In this document: positions 26,301 to 34,266 of the stretch, piece after piece
How positions within the stretch are numbered: the first letter of the stretch is position 1
How the letters are laid out: the number at the start of each line of letters is the position of its first letter
Source: Rubrivivax sp.
GTDB taxonomy: Bacteria > Pseudomonadota > Gammaproteobacteria > Burkholderiales > Burkholderiaceae_C
NCBI GenBank assembly: GCA_022842825.1
Contig: JALHOU010000014.1
Location: forward strand, 1-44,263
Reading direction: 5' to 3'
Length of the DNA: 44,263 nucleotides
Program-made: the position numbers and the translations under genes
Notes under the pieces: generated by a model
Seen by the model: only the letters and a program-made list of their open reading frames with translations
Database searches by the model: none
What the model was told of the DNA's origin: nothing

Positions 26301-26543
26301 GCCAAGCCCGAGCTGATCGAAAGCTCCTGCTGCGGCATGGCCGGCATCTTCGGCTACGAAGCGCGGCACCACGAGGTCTCGATGCAGATGGCCGAACTGA
26401 GCCTGTTGCCGGCGATCCGCAAGGCGCCCGAGGCCGTCGTCGTGGCCGACGGCACGAGCTGCCGGCATCAGATTGCCGACGGCGCCGGCCGCACCGCGGT
26501 GCACGTGGCACGCCTACTGGCCGGCCAGTTGGGCACGGCCTGA
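23376..26543 (+). CDS. FAD/Fe-S D-2-hydroxyacid dehydrogenase (YdiJ/D-lactate dehydrogenase type)
   Basis: This 1,055-residue fusion joins a GlcD-like flavoprotein to a GlpC-like Fe-S/CCG module. Residues about 60-260 form the FAD-binding PCMH domain, with LPRGAGTSQCGQTTG and GGMAGNNSCGSRSIAYGNMV. The FAD-oxidase C-terminal domain ends around residue 560 (YSGEHGDGLCRGEW, LLNPGKMID). Cysteine motifs follow near 618 (EMCNNNGHCRKFDAGTMCPS) and 689 (LCVGCKGCKRDCPTG), each suiting a 4Fe-4S cluster. CCG motifs lie near 847 (HHCCGRTW) and 983 (SSCCGMAG). YdiJ, of about 1,020 residues, oxidises D-2-hydroxyglutarate, so this enzyme probably oxidises a D-2-hydroxyacid at the membrane. The GTG start overlaps the tctA stop, pointing to the imported compound as substrate. 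A decayed copy of its 3' end lies at 34.15 kb. Confidence 0.88.
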   Translation: MSGVRGNNGATGAGTGGTNANDASQALARHLRQHTRGEVLFDSASRGRYATDASIYQIMPVGVFVPSDEADVTAALDIASDLKVPVLPRGAGTSQCGQTTGAALIIDHSKHLRRVLEVDVANRRAVVQPGLVLDHLNAELKAHGLWFPVDVSTSAQATLGGMAGNNSCGSRSIAYGNMVHNVLGASAWLADGTLADFGPVDALTGRARGIADFVRGLAEQHAGEIDARWPEVLRRVGGYNLDIFRNRNERPYTANGHANLAHLLVGSEGTLACTKSLTLQLAELPRGRVLGVVNFPTFRAAMEAAQHIVKLGPTAVELVDRIMIELALANPAFKAVMETALIGRPAAILLVEFAGPDKAALAAQLDRLVQLAGDRLGLAGAATGTANAGVTGGVVRMENDAAQKALWEVRKAGLNIMMSLKGDGKPVSFIEDCAVPLPHLADYTDALTEVFARHGTHGTWYAHASVGTLHVRPILDMRRDGAAGGAARMRAIAEEASALVRKYKGAYSGEHGDGLCRGEWIEWQFGPKLNEAFRAIKDELDPGHLLNPGKMIDPPKMDDGSLFRFPPPSAPKPYRRVELKPALDWSAWNVQNDPVTEALTAPGTGGDTTGGLAMAVEMCNNNGHCRKFDAGTMCPSYRVTRDEVHLTRGRANTLRLALSGQLAPAGGTEGGMATGPAALASDAVAEALDLCVGCKGCKRDCPTGVDMARMKLEVQAQRHALRGSPLKDRLIAALPEYGHRASRWPWLMNLRDALPGAAKLSERWLGLSAQRKLPRWRRDTFWQAHDHSAFASIEATITAARAPGGKAAVLFVDTFNGLFEGENALAAAQVLRAAGHTLHTVAKAGGHHCCGRTWLAAGMVDEARARLAALVDALHPLAEAGVAIVGLEPSCLFTLRDEALVMGLGPRAEGVARQALMFEEFVAREARAGRFALPRLRPLDPPGEPARPLLVHGHCHQKAFGAVSPVLEVLRLIPGAKPELIESSCCGMAGIFGYEARHHEVSMQMAELSLLPAIRKAPEAVVVADGTSCRHQIADGAGRTAVHVARLLAGQLGTA

Positions 26544-26555
26544 CCCGCTGCGGCG

Positions 26556-26585
26556 CCGAGCCCGGCGCGCCCAGGCCGGGCTCGG
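26556..26585. terminator. Bidirectional terminator between convergent genes
   Basis: CCGAGCCCGGC (26556-26566) and GCCGGGCTCGG (26575-26585) form a perfect 11-base stem with an eight-base loop. It fills the 64-bp gap between the converging flavoprotein and pilY1 genes. There is no T run on either strand, so it may work as a simple barrier hairpin. Confidence 0.65.
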
Positions 26586-26607
26586 GGACGCGCGCAGCGC
26601 GCAGGCG

Positions 26608-29600
26608 TCAGTCGGCCAGGATCAGCTCCCGCCAGTTCAGCCTGCGCAGCCCGATGCCCGGGGGCGTGCGGGTGTTCAGCGCCTGGCATCCGCCCTGGTC
26701 GGTGCACACGACCAGCCGACGGCGGCCGATCTGTCCGGACTGGGAAACACTGAGCGAGCGCTGCTCGGTCGCCACGCCATCGGTCACCGCGTAGAAAGGC
26801 AGGGTCGTCCCGTCGCTGGCCAACAGGTTGCTCTGGCCGGTGCCGAGGTCGATGGCGTAGGCGCGGCTCTGGCCGGCCCGGCACGGGTCGTCGCTGGCCG
26901 GGCTCATCGCCAGGAACTCCACGACGCCGAAGAACGAAGTGGACTCGGTAGACACGCGGTACGACGGCCCGGACGCTACCGTGGGCAGATCGAAGCGCCA
27001 GCCCAACTCGTTGGACAGGTTGAGCACGATCGCATTGCGGATGTCGCTCAGGCCAAGCAGGTTGTTGCGCGCCAGCGGGAAACTGAAGCCGGCGGGCGCC
27101 GTGGCATTGAAACGGCGCGCCGTGCCGTCGACGATGGCATACATCGTCTGCTGCTGGGTGCTGGAAAGGTCGGCCGTGTCGAGCAGCTGGCCGGTGCCCA
27201 CGGTCACCCAACGGCGCTGGTTGCCCGGTTGCACCACGACCAGCGGCCGCGTCGTCACGGGTTGCGCGGTGCCGCCGCTGTCGGCGAGCGTGGCCAGCCG
27301 CGTCGGCGCGGCATAGGCCCCCGTGGCCGGCGTCAGGTCCAACCGCCAGAGGTTGCCGAGCAGGTCGCCGGCATAGAGGCTGTCAGCCGTGCCGTCCGTG
27401 CGGTCGAGCAGGAAAGCCTGGACGTGCGCCAGGCCGGCCTGGCTGGTCGGACTGCCAACGCCGGTGCTGATCTTCTGGATCAGCGCACCGGTTCGTGGGT
27501 TGACGATGTAGATGTAGCCCACGCCGTCGGTGTTGTTGTAGCCCGAGCCGAACACCATCACCCAGCCGTGTTGCTGGGTCTTGACGATCTGCGGCTCGCC
27601 AAACGTGTAGCCCAGGTCGGCGTCGGTGAACTCCCACAGCACCTTGCCGGCGACCGCGCTCTCGGTCGTCCATGTGCTGGGGTCGGTGACGTCGATGGCG
27701 AAGTAGCTCTTGCCTCCCTTGCCGAGGCCACTGACGAGCAGGGTTCGCCAATCCGGTGTTGCGCTGCCGGAGCCCACGGTGCGAGCGAAGTCGATGTCGA
27801 TCACCATCGGCGACGCATCGACGAAGTACTTGTGCTGGAGCGCCGGATTGCCGCGCGCGGCCAGGCCGGTGGTGCCCGGGGCACCGGTGGGGCCTTCGGC
27901 CAGCCGCCCCGGCACATAGGCGAAGAGTTCGGTGCCGGCACCGGCGCCGGAGAGGTTGCCGTTGATCGCATGCAGCATGCCGGCGTTCGAGCCGACGTAC
28001 ACCACAGGCGTGCGCGCGGCATGCGTGGTCTTGAAGGTGGAGTAGCCCGGGTTGGTGGCCGACGACCACGGCTCGTTGGGCGCCCCGACAACCCGCGGTC
28101 GGGAGTTCACGATGTCGCCAAGCAGCCGGCTGCGGGAGCGGTAGGCCCGGGCACTGCTGGAGTCGGAGGAACTGGTCTCGTGAAGGCGTTGGCCGCGCAG
28201 GTAGTTGACGTAGTCGGCGCTGTCGTCGCCGGTGCGGTAGGAGGTGTCCAGCGCGGTGCGTTGTGCTGTAGACAGGTTGGCATGCCGGAACGCCACCGCC
28301 GCACCGGTGGCTGGGTTCCACGTCGCGATGCGGCGCCCGGTGTCCCAGCCACTGCCGCTGGCCTGGGCATCAAGCTGCGTCGAGAACGACCAGGCGACGG
28401 TCTGCGTCGGCTGCCCGGTCGTCGCGTCGAAGGTGGTGGTGCTGCCGACCACCTCGCCCGACCAGTCGGAGGGCTCGTAGCGCGCGCTGTAGCTGGCCAC
28501 GCCGGACTGCGCCACCTGCGGCGCGGAGGTCGAGAACGCCGTCGTGAACTGCCGGAAGCCCTCGTTGATGCGCTCGAAGGCACGCGTGAGCCCGCTGACG
28601 ACGTTGTCCGGGCGCGAGGCGACGAAGTAGTTGTCGGGCCGAGCCTGGGTGGTGGTCGTGTGCGCCGTCTCGCCGCTGGTGCTCCACCACGCCAGCGGGA
28701 GATCGGTGGCGCGCGTCCAGGGGTCGAAATCGTCGGGCACCGTGAAGCCGCCGTACTTGGTGGCCAGGTAGTACTGGTTGCTCTCGCGGTAGGTGCTGTA
28801 CTCGAGCACGTCCATCCAGTAGGTCTGCACCGTCTGCTTGCCGCGCGTCTTCGGCTGAGCCGGGTCATCGGGACGGATGTCGGTGGTGTTCGCCGCATAG
28901 GCCAACCCGGCGATGTGGTAGCCAGACTGCCCGCCGGAGCCCAGATTGAGCGTGGAGCCGAGCGTCGCACCCATGCCGTGCAGCGCGCCCACCTTGTTGG
29001 TGGCAGTGGCCGCGTTCACCGTGGTGTCGCCGGACACCGCAGCCGGCTTGGTCGGCTCCGAGGCGGTCATGCTGACACCCGGGAGGTTCTTGTCGTTCCA
29101 GGTGTTGACGTCGCCGATGCCCAGGATCACGCTGCGCTGGCATGAGTACTGCAGCGGGTCACCCCACTCGGTGATGACCGGGAAGCCGTCCATCCAGCGT
29201 GTGCGCGTCGTCGCCGAGGCGATTCCCATCGACGACCACTCGGCGACGTTGCCCTGGTTCTTCAGGTACCGCAGCGCCGCGTAGTACAACTCACCGACCG
29301 GGTCGAGCCCTTTGTACCAGCTGCTGGTGGTTCGCGCGACGCCGCCGGCCAGCGCGACCTGACCGAACTTGTTGAGGTAGTTGACCACCCCGCTGTCGTT
29401 GATGGCGACGCCGAATGCGGCCGTCGACGCGGTGGCATCTGCGCCGTCGGGGTTGGTGATGAAGATGCCCGTGTCCGCGGCCCATTCGTTCGCGGCGTTG
29501 GCCGTCGGCGACGCGGTGGGGGTGAGCCGGTAGGTCGGGCCCAGGAATTTCTGCTTGGCACGCAGCACACCTCCGTCGCGGGTGGAAGTGTGGTCGTTCA

Positions 29601-30468
29601 GGTAGCCGAACACCGAGAAGCGCATGCGCTCGGCATACTGCTGCAGAAGCCCCGTGGGCTTGGACGTGCCCGCCGGGTAGGCTGTGCAGTTGGGCTCCAG
29701 GCCGCCGGCGGCGGCCGAGCTGTCGCACACCTTGACGCGCACGCTGACCTCGTAGGAACGGTCGTTCGCGACCGCGTCGGCCGGGTTGTAGACCGACTGC
29801 AGCGGATCCGAGTAGAGGTCGCTGGTGTTGTTGCTGTTGGTGAAGCGCAGCGTGTTGCCGATGCCCTGGATGCGCAGATTGAGCCTGGACCACGAGTCGA
29901 ACGGCGTCGCGTCGCTGATCCGCCCGCCACTGGACAGGCCACGGTCGGGGAAGTTGGATGTGCCGCCCTGCCCCGACGCGTAGGCCTTCTCGAGCCAGGT
30001 CTCGGTGGTCGTGTCGCGCACCCGGTAGCCGCCGGTCAACGCCATGCGGAACGGGTCGATGGTCTGCATCGTGGCCCAGTTCAGGAAGTTGCCGCTCCAC
30101 TTCGCCGAGTTGGCGCCGGTGCAGCGGCGCGAGGCGGCCAGCCCGGCCGGCGCGAAGTGGCGCTCGGACTCGGTGGCATTCCAGACGTAGGCGTAGCACT
30201 TCCGGTGGTCGAAGTAGCCGATGTAGCTCTTGTCGGGGTCGTAGTCGGTGTCCAGGTGGGCGACGCTGACCACCGTGGGGTACTCGACCGACAGCGCCAG
30301 CGCCACGTTGCCCGGCGGCGTGATGCCGCTCAGCACGGGTCGGTCGGCCAGCGGCGTGGTGGCCCAGGCTGCGTTGAAGCAAAGGCCCCAGGCGAGGGCC
30401 AGCGCGACGAGCGGGGGTGCCGCACGATGGCTGCCGGGACGGCTGACAGTGCCTTGGCGTGATTTCAT
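26608..30468 (-). CDS. pilY1: Type IV pilus tip-associated adhesin/assembly protein PilY1
   Basis: This 1,286-residue exported protein has a signal sequence at residues 1-36 (LVALALAWGLCFNAAWA). The N-terminal half, with KWSGNFLNWATMQTIDPFR and several Cys residues, is the variable adhesin part of betaproteobacterial PilY1. The C-terminal half is the conserved beta-propeller: YEPSDWSGEVV, SRLLGDIVNSRPRVV, VVYVGSNAGMLHAI, VSGLGKGGKSYFAIDV and VTVGTGQLLDTADL. DRTDGTADSLYAGDLLGNLW is placed like the calcium-binding loop of P. aeruginosa PilY1. The start at 30468 has a nearby GGGAT; the extension to 30714 overlaps pilX and is rejected. PilY1 primes pilus assembly with the minor pilins encoded just upstream and supports twitching and surface sensing. 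The two long plus-strand frames opposite it are shadows. Confidence 0.95.
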   Translation of the reverse strand: MKSRQGTVSRPGSHRAAPPLVALALAWGLCFNAAWATTPLADRPVLSGITPPGNVALALSVEYPTVVSVAHLDTDYDPDKSYIGYFDHRKCYAYVWNATESERHFAPAGLAASRRCTGANSAKWSGNFLNWATMQTIDPFRMALTGGYRVRDTTTETWLEKAYASGQGGTSNFPDRGLSSGGRISDATPFDSWSRLNLRIQGIGNTLRFTNSNNTSDLYSDPLQSVYNPADAVANDRSYEVSVRVKVCDSSAAAGGLEPNCTAYPAGTSKPTGLLQQYAERMRFSVFGYLNDHTSTRDGGVLRAKQKFLGPTYRLTPTASPTANAANEWAADTGIFITNPDGADATASTAAFGVAINDSGVVNYLNKFGQVALAGGVARTTSSWYKGLDPVGELYYAALRYLKNQGNVAEWSSMGIASATTRTRWMDGFPVITEWGDPLQYSCQRSVILGIGDVNTWNDKNLPGVSMTASEPTKPAAVSGDTTVNAATATNKVGALHGMGATLGSTLNLGSGGQSGYHIAGLAYAANTTDIRPDDPAQPKTRGKQTVQTYWMDVLEYSTYRESNQYYLATKYGGFTVPDDFDPWTRATDLPLAWWSTSGETAHTTTTQARPDNYFVASRPDNVVSGLTRAFERINEGFRQFTTAFSTSAPQVAQSGVASYSARYEPSDWSGEVVGSTTTFDATTGQPTQTVAWSFSTQLDAQASGSGWDTGRRIATWNPATGAAVAFRHANLSTAQRTALDTSYRTGDDSADYVNYLRGQRLHETSSSDSSSARAYRSRSRLLGDIVNSRPRVVGAPNEPWSSATNPGYSTFKTTHAARTPVVYVGSNAGMLHAINGNLSGAGAGTELFAYVPGRLAEGPTGAPGTTGLAARGNPALQHKYFVDASPMVIDIDFARTVGSGSATPDWRTLLVSGLGKGGKSYFAIDVTDPSTWTTESAVAGKVLWEFTDADLGYTFGEPQIVKTQQHGWVMVFGSGYNNTDGVGYIYIVNPRTGALIQKISTGVGSPTSQAGLAHVQAFLLDRTDGTADSLYAGDLLGNLWRLDLTPATGAYAAPTRLATLADSGGTAQPVTTRPLVVVQPGNQRRWVTVGTGQLLDTADLSSTQQQTMYAIVDGTARRFNATAPAGFSFPLARNNLLGLSDIRNAIVLNLSNELGWRFDLPTVASGPSYRVSTESTSFFGVVEFLAMSPASDDPCRAGQSRAYAIDLGTGQSNLLASDGTTLPFYAVTDGVATEQRSLSVSQSGQIGRRRLVVCTDQGGCQALNTRTPPGIGLRRLNWRELILAD

Positions 30469-30482
30469 GGCGGATCCCTGGC

Positions 30483-31136
30483 CTACAGCGTGAAGGTGGT
30501 CTGCAGAAAGGACTGCGTATTGCGCGGCCCGGTGGCACGGATGCTCAAGCGGTAGACGACCTGCCGCTGCAGCGCCCCCAGGCCCGTGGCCGAGGCGTTC
30601 TGGGCGCTGTTGCGCTGACTGGCGCTGTCGCTGCTGGTCGTACCCGCGTCGTACATCGTGCAATGCGATTCGTCGGCGGCGCCCGTGTTGGCGCACAGGC
30701 GGTCGAGCACCCAACGCACGGTGATGGCCTGGTCGGCCACGGCGATGTCATTGGCCGTGTTCCACGCGGCGCCAAAGGCGGCGTCGGTGGCCAGCAAGGC
30801 CGTCGGAATGCCCTGCGCGTTGGTGGGCAGGATGGTGGCGCTGTAGTTGCTCGACGTGAGGCTGGTCTGGCGCGCAGTCTCGCTGGAGATGGCGCCGCTT
30901 TGCAGCATCGTCATCACCGAGGATGCGGCACGCTCGGCCTGGTTGGTCAGGTCGCGCTTGAAGGACAGGTTGCCGGTGTTCGACATCGAGATGTTCATCG
31001 AACGCACGATCGCGGCCGCGCCAATCATCAGGATGAGCAGCGCGATCAGCGCCATCACCAGCGTGGCGCCCCTTGGCAGCTTGCGCACACGTGGTGTGCG
31101 CTTCATCGAACGGGTTTGCATGGGCAAGGCGGGCAT
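30483..31136 (-). CDS. pilX: Minor pilin-like assembly protein PilX
   Basis: This 217-residue protein carries a basic leader and hydrophobic helix (LPRGATLVMALIALLILMIG), the PilX variant of the prepilin site with G/A rather than G/F cleavage. The helix is followed by MNISMSNTGNLSFKRDLTNQ and AERAASSVMTML, typical of the family. The C-terminal globular part has two Cys (RLCANTGAADESHC) that could form a disulfide. The ATG at 31136 follows the pilW stop by four bases; later in-frame ATGs at 31121 and 31106 are also possible. It lies 14 bp before pilY1, with which it acts at the pilus tip. Confidence 0.93.
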   Translation of the reverse strand: MPALPMQTRSMKRTPRVRKLPRGATLVMALIALLILMIGAAAIVRSMNISMSNTGNLSFKRDLTNQAERAASSVMTMLQSGAISSETARQTSLTSSNYSATILPTNAQGIPTALLATDAAFGAAWNTANDIAVADQAITVRWVLDRLCANTGAADESHCTMYDAGTTSSDSASQRNSAQNASATGLGALQRQVVYRLSIRATGPRNTQSFLQTTFTL

Positions 31137-31140
31137 GGCG

Positions 31141-32286
31141 TCAGATCAGCATCACGTTGCGCAAGGGCACGGTGAACTCCAGCACGCGGTAGCGGAAACG
31201 CTGGTCGTCGGATCCGATCGTGAGCGTGTGCCGGAGCGCGGCATCCAGGTCCTGGAAGAGCACCAGGCTGCCGCCTGTGACGGCGGCGCGCTCCCGCGTG
31301 GCGTTGCGCAGGACCACCGCAACCCGCACGGCCAGGATGCGGTAGAGGTTGGCTTGTCCTGTCGGGCTGCCGTCCATCAGCGCCGCCGCCGTCCAAGGCG
31401 AGGCCGCGGGGTCGACCCATTGATCGACGATGCGGTCGTCGTTTGTGTCGATGCCGTAGCGGGCGCGCAACTCGACGACCCCGTCGGCCAGCGGCACGAC
31501 GGGGTCGGCGGCGCCGCCGGCCAGCCGCACCATGTCCAACGACACGAGCGTGCGATCGGCACCGACACCCAGCAGCAGGAACGAGGGTGCATTCCCGCTG
31601 TCGTTGCCCAGCGGCACGACGTTGACTTCACCGACGCTGCCGAAATCCGCCAGGTTCACCGTGCCGATCGTCGCGGCGCCGTAGTCGGCGCCGAAGTCGA
31701 TCTGCTGCGTTGCACCGCCGGCGAATCCGGCGGCCGCCTGCTGCAGCATGCAGTCGGCCCGCCCCTGCTCGGCCAGCAGGATCAGGTCGCGCTGACGCAG
31801 TCCGACCGTGGCCGGCACGCGCACGCTGCTGGCGGTGGCCGAGCCGGGCAACAGGCGCAGCGGCAACTCGCCAAGGGCCGAGTGGCCGCTGGCCACGACC
31901 AGCACGTCGCTGCCGCCGGTTCCGGCGCCGGCATGCACCAGCACTGGCGCCAGGCGCGGGCTGCGGCTCACGCTGCTGAACGGTGCCGGCCAGTCTGTGG
32001 TGCGCGGCAGCAACTGGGCACCGGCCCGGGCGACGGTCAGGCGGCAGCCGTAGGTCAACTGCCAGGGCTGGCTGAATCCCGACCCGGCGCCGCGCAGCAG
32101 ACGGTCGAGCACGTGCGTGATGTGCGCCCCGTTGAGCACGACGTCGTTGGTCGAGGTCAACGTGCGCCGGGCGCCTTCCTGCCGGACCAGCAGGCCGCTG
32201 ACCACGACCATCAGCAACATGCCCAGAGTGATGGCCACCATCAACTCGATGAGCGTGAGGCCGTGGGGTTTGACCGTTCGCATCAT
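31141..32286 (-). CDS. pilW: Minor pilin PilW
   Basis: This 381-residue minor pilin starts MMRTVKPHGLTLIELMVAIT, with prepilin cleavage at G/L and the conserved Glu five residues on. The N-terminal helix continues GMLLMVVVSGLLVRQEGARR. The large C-terminal region contains GSGFSQPWQLTYGC and YGIDTNDDRIVDQWVDP, as in other PilW proteins. The first ATG (32286) overlaps the pilV stop as ATGATG/TGA, so translation is probably coupled. Confidence 0.94.
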   Translation of the reverse strand: MMRTVKPHGLTLIELMVAITLGMLLMVVVSGLLVRQEGARRTLTSTNDVVLNGAHITHVLDRLLRGAGSGFSQPWQLTYGCRLTVARAGAQLLPRTTDWPAPFSSVSRSPRLAPVLVHAGAGTGGSDVLVVASGHSALGELPLRLLPGSATASSVRVPATVGLRQRDLILLAEQGRADCMLQQAAAGFAGGATQQIDFGADYGAATIGTVNLADFGSVGEVNVVPLGNDSGNAPSFLLLGVGADRTLVSLDMVRLAGGAADPVVPLADGVVELRARYGIDTNDDRIVDQWVDPAASPWTAAALMDGSPTGQANLYRILAVRVAVVLRNATRERAAVTGGSLVLFQDLDAALRHTLTIGSDDQRFRYRVLEFTVPLRNVMLI

Positions 32287-32684
32287 GGCAACGTGACGTC
32301 GGTGACGAATTGGTGGCGGGCCTGGGTGGCCGGCGCCGTGACCGGCCGCCAGGCCACCGTGATGCGGGCGGTGCCGCCGCTGACCGCCACCGTTCCAAGC
32401 CCGTTCGGCAGGCCGGCGGCGGTGGTGTCGGCGACGCGCGCGACCCAGGCGTCGGTGACTGCGCTCGGCAGCGTGATGGTGCGTGCCGTCCACATCTGGG
32501 CGGCCAGCTCATTGGCCAGCAGGGAGGCACGCAACTGGTCTTCTGCCGACACCGAGATCTGGACGGCGCGCGCCTGCAGCGAGACCACGCCGACCAGACC
32601 CACCGAAATCAGCAGCGTGGAGACCAGCACCTCGATCATCGAGACACCTCGGCGGGGCCGGCGAGAACGTTGGAGCGGCTTCAT
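32283..32684 (-). CDS. pilV: Minor pilin PilV
   Basis: This 133-residue minor pilin starts MKPLQRSRRPRRGVSMIEVL; cleavage at G/V is followed by SMIEVLVSTLLISVGLVGVV, the PilV class signature, and LRASLLANELAAQMW. The start overlaps the fimT stop as ATGA. The predicted frame upstream to 32954 is out of register with fimT and rejected. Confidence 0.93.
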   Translation of the reverse strand: MKPLQRSRRPRRGVSMIEVLVSTLLISVGLVGVVSLQARAVQISVSAEDQLRASLLANELAAQMWTARTITLPSAVTDAWVARVADTTAAGLPNGLGTVAVSGGTARITVAWRPVTAPATQARHQFVTDVTLP

Positions 32685-33298
32685 GTCGGGCACCCGTCGG
32701 GTTGTGCGTCGGTCAGCGTGCGGGCCGGGTCGCACAGGCGCAGTTGCCCGCCCAGCGAGACCGTGACCCGAAGAGTGCGGTTGGCTCCACTGCTCGCCAC
32801 GTTGAATCGGCGATTGAGGTCGTTCGCATCGAGCGCGCAGGCGGCGCCACCTCCGGGGGTGGGATTGGCCACCAGGCGCCCGGAGGAGCCGAAGCAAAGG
32901 GCCGCCGGCCCGGTAATGCTGGTCCCGGCGGCCACATCCGCAAGCGTGCCGCACTGCACGACCTGAGCGGCTTCGCCGTCCAGCAGGGGCACGGTACGGA
33001 TGACCCAGAAGCGGCCGTTGGCACTCGCCGTGTTGGCCACGTCGCAGGCCGCACTTTCGCTGAGAAAGAACACCATCTGCCGCTGCCGACGCACGGCCTC
33101 GGTCTGCGCCAGCCGCAACCCGTTCTGCAGGCTGTCGGTCACAGTGCGAACCTGGGCATTGCGCACCCAGGTGACAAACGAAGGCACGGCCAGGCTGAGC
33201 AGAAGCGCCGCCAGCGCGATCGTGATCATGAGCTCGATCAGCGTGAAGCCGTGGCCGACGCGGCCGACGAAAGGTTCTCTCGCCGGCGCACTCAGCAT
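32681..33298 (-). CDS. fimT: Minor pilin FimT/GspH family
   Basis: This 205-residue pseudopilin begins MLSAPAREPFVGRVGHGFTL with the prepilin cleavage at G/F and ELMITIALAALLLSLAVPSF helix. A GspH/FimT domain follows with QNGLRLAQTEAVRRQRQMVF. Four or more Cys are present in the globular part. The ATG overlaps the pilE stop by a few bases. FimT in other bacteria binds DNA to help uptake, so a role in competence besides piliation is possible but not shown here. Confidence 0.92.
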   Translation of the reverse strand: MLSAPAREPFVGRVGHGFTLIELMITIALAALLLSLAVPSFVTWVRNAQVRTVTDSLQNGLRLAQTEAVRRQRQMVFFLSESAACDVANTASANGRFWVIRTVPLLDGEAAQVVQCGTLADVAAGTSITGPAALCFGSSGRLVANPTPGGGAACALDANDLNRRFNVASSGANRTLRVTVSLGGQLRLCDPARTLTDAQPDGCPT

Positions 33299-33741
33299 GT
33301 CTGCCCCTTCTTGGTCATCCACTGCGTGGCGCACGTCGCCCAGCCGGTGGGCGCCGCGGTCGTCGCTCGCACGTCGAGCTGATTGATGGTGAAGGTGAAA
33401 CCGGCCGTCGGCCCGCTGCCCACCGCCTGCAAGGTGAAGGTCGTGCCATCCGGCGTGCCGGAGCAGCTGACGGTGAAAGACCCGAATGCCGTCGCCGTGC
33501 CGCAGGGTGTCGTGAACGTACCCACCGTCGCGAACGTGCGGTTGTCCTGGAAGTGCCGCTCCATGTTTGCGCGCACGCCCGCCAGGCCGTTGATGCCGTC
33601 GGTGATGTGACCACGCACCACGTAGTCGCGATAGCTCGGGTAGGCCACCGTCGACAGGATGGCGACGATGGCCACGGTGATCATCAGCTCGATGAGCGTG
33701 AAGCCTCGGGCTGGACAGGCGCGTGTGAAAAGGGAACTCAT
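33292..33741 (-). CDS. pilE: Type IV pilin PilE-like minor pilin
   Basis: This 149-residue pilin starts at 33741 (MSSLFTRACPARGFTLIELM) with cleavage at G/F and the conserved Glu. The helix MITVAIVAILSTVAYPSYRD is nearly identical to PilE/ComP-type sequences, and YVVRGHITDGINGLAGVRAN follows. Two Cys (SCSGTPDG region and the C-terminal WMTKKGQTC) could close a disulfide-bounded D-region. In many relatives pilE comes after pilY1; here it leads the operon. A longer frame to 33798 lacks a ribosome site and is not chosen. Confidence 0.93.
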   Translation of the reverse strand: MSSLFTRACPARGFTLIELMITVAIVAILSTVAYPSYRDYVVRGHITDGINGLAGVRANMERHFQDNRTFATVGTFTTPCGTATAFGSFTVSCSGTPDGTTFTLQAVGSGPTAGFTFTINQLDVRATTAAPTGWATCATQWMTKKGQTC

Positions 33742-34149
33742 CGATGGGTCCGGGACGGGTGTCGAGCGCTTGGGAGGTCGGCATTCCGGATGCGCCAACG
33801 CGGCGACGGAAGCGAAGGGTCTCGCGAGCCGCAGAGCATGCGGTTACTACCTGTATCTCTCGTGTGGACTGCCTGAGGCATGCACGTCCCTGCGCTTCGC
33901 GACAACGGAATTGTTCTGCGAGGTCGCCCCGGCGTGCGAGTCGCCACAGCCCCTGGATGAGGGGCCAATGAGCCTCGAACCTCAAGGGAATTCCGCGCGC
34001 GGTGGAATGCGTCGCGGATCGCGGCGTGCCCCACGTTACTTCGCGATACTTGACCGGATTGACGTTATGCCGGTCATCCCGACTCGGCTACCGTTCGTCG
34101 GAGCGCGGGTCGCTTGGCGAGCGCGTCAGTCGACGGCTCGACGTTCGCC
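33742..34149. other. Gene-free promoter region upstream of the pil operon
   Basis: These 408 bp contain no supportable gene and include stretches visibly poorer in GC (about 33840-33920 and 34040-34090). They must carry the pilE promoter, but I cannot single out convincing -35 and -10 boxes. The region also marks the boundary between the pilus operon and a patch of duplicated and decayed sequence. Confidence 0.5.
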
Positions 34150-34229
34150 GTGGCCGGCTTCGTGGACTGCCGGCATCAGATCGCCGATGGCGCCGGCCGC
34201 GCGGCCGTGCACTTGGCGCGCCTGCTGTC
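34150..34229 (+). pseudogene. Decayed copy of the 3' end of the FAD/Fe-S dehydrogenase gene
   Basis: Positions 34168-34227 match 26460-26519 at 52 of 60 bases by hand alignment and, in the plus-strand frame, read CRHQIADGAGRAAVHLARLL against CRHQIADGAGRTAVHVARLL at the C-terminus of the 23.4-26.5 kb enzyme. Nothing else of that gene is present here and the frame has no proper start. It looks like the leftover of a second, deleted flavoprotein gene, or of a duplication. Confidence 0.78.
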
Positions 34230-34266
34230 GAGCCGGGACGAGGTGGCCGCGGCGGGCCACGTGCTC

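Noticed and set aside
26473..29145. 890-residue plus-strand frame opposite pilY1
   Set aside because: Antisense shadow lacking recognisable domains; PilY1 motifs are clear on the other strand.
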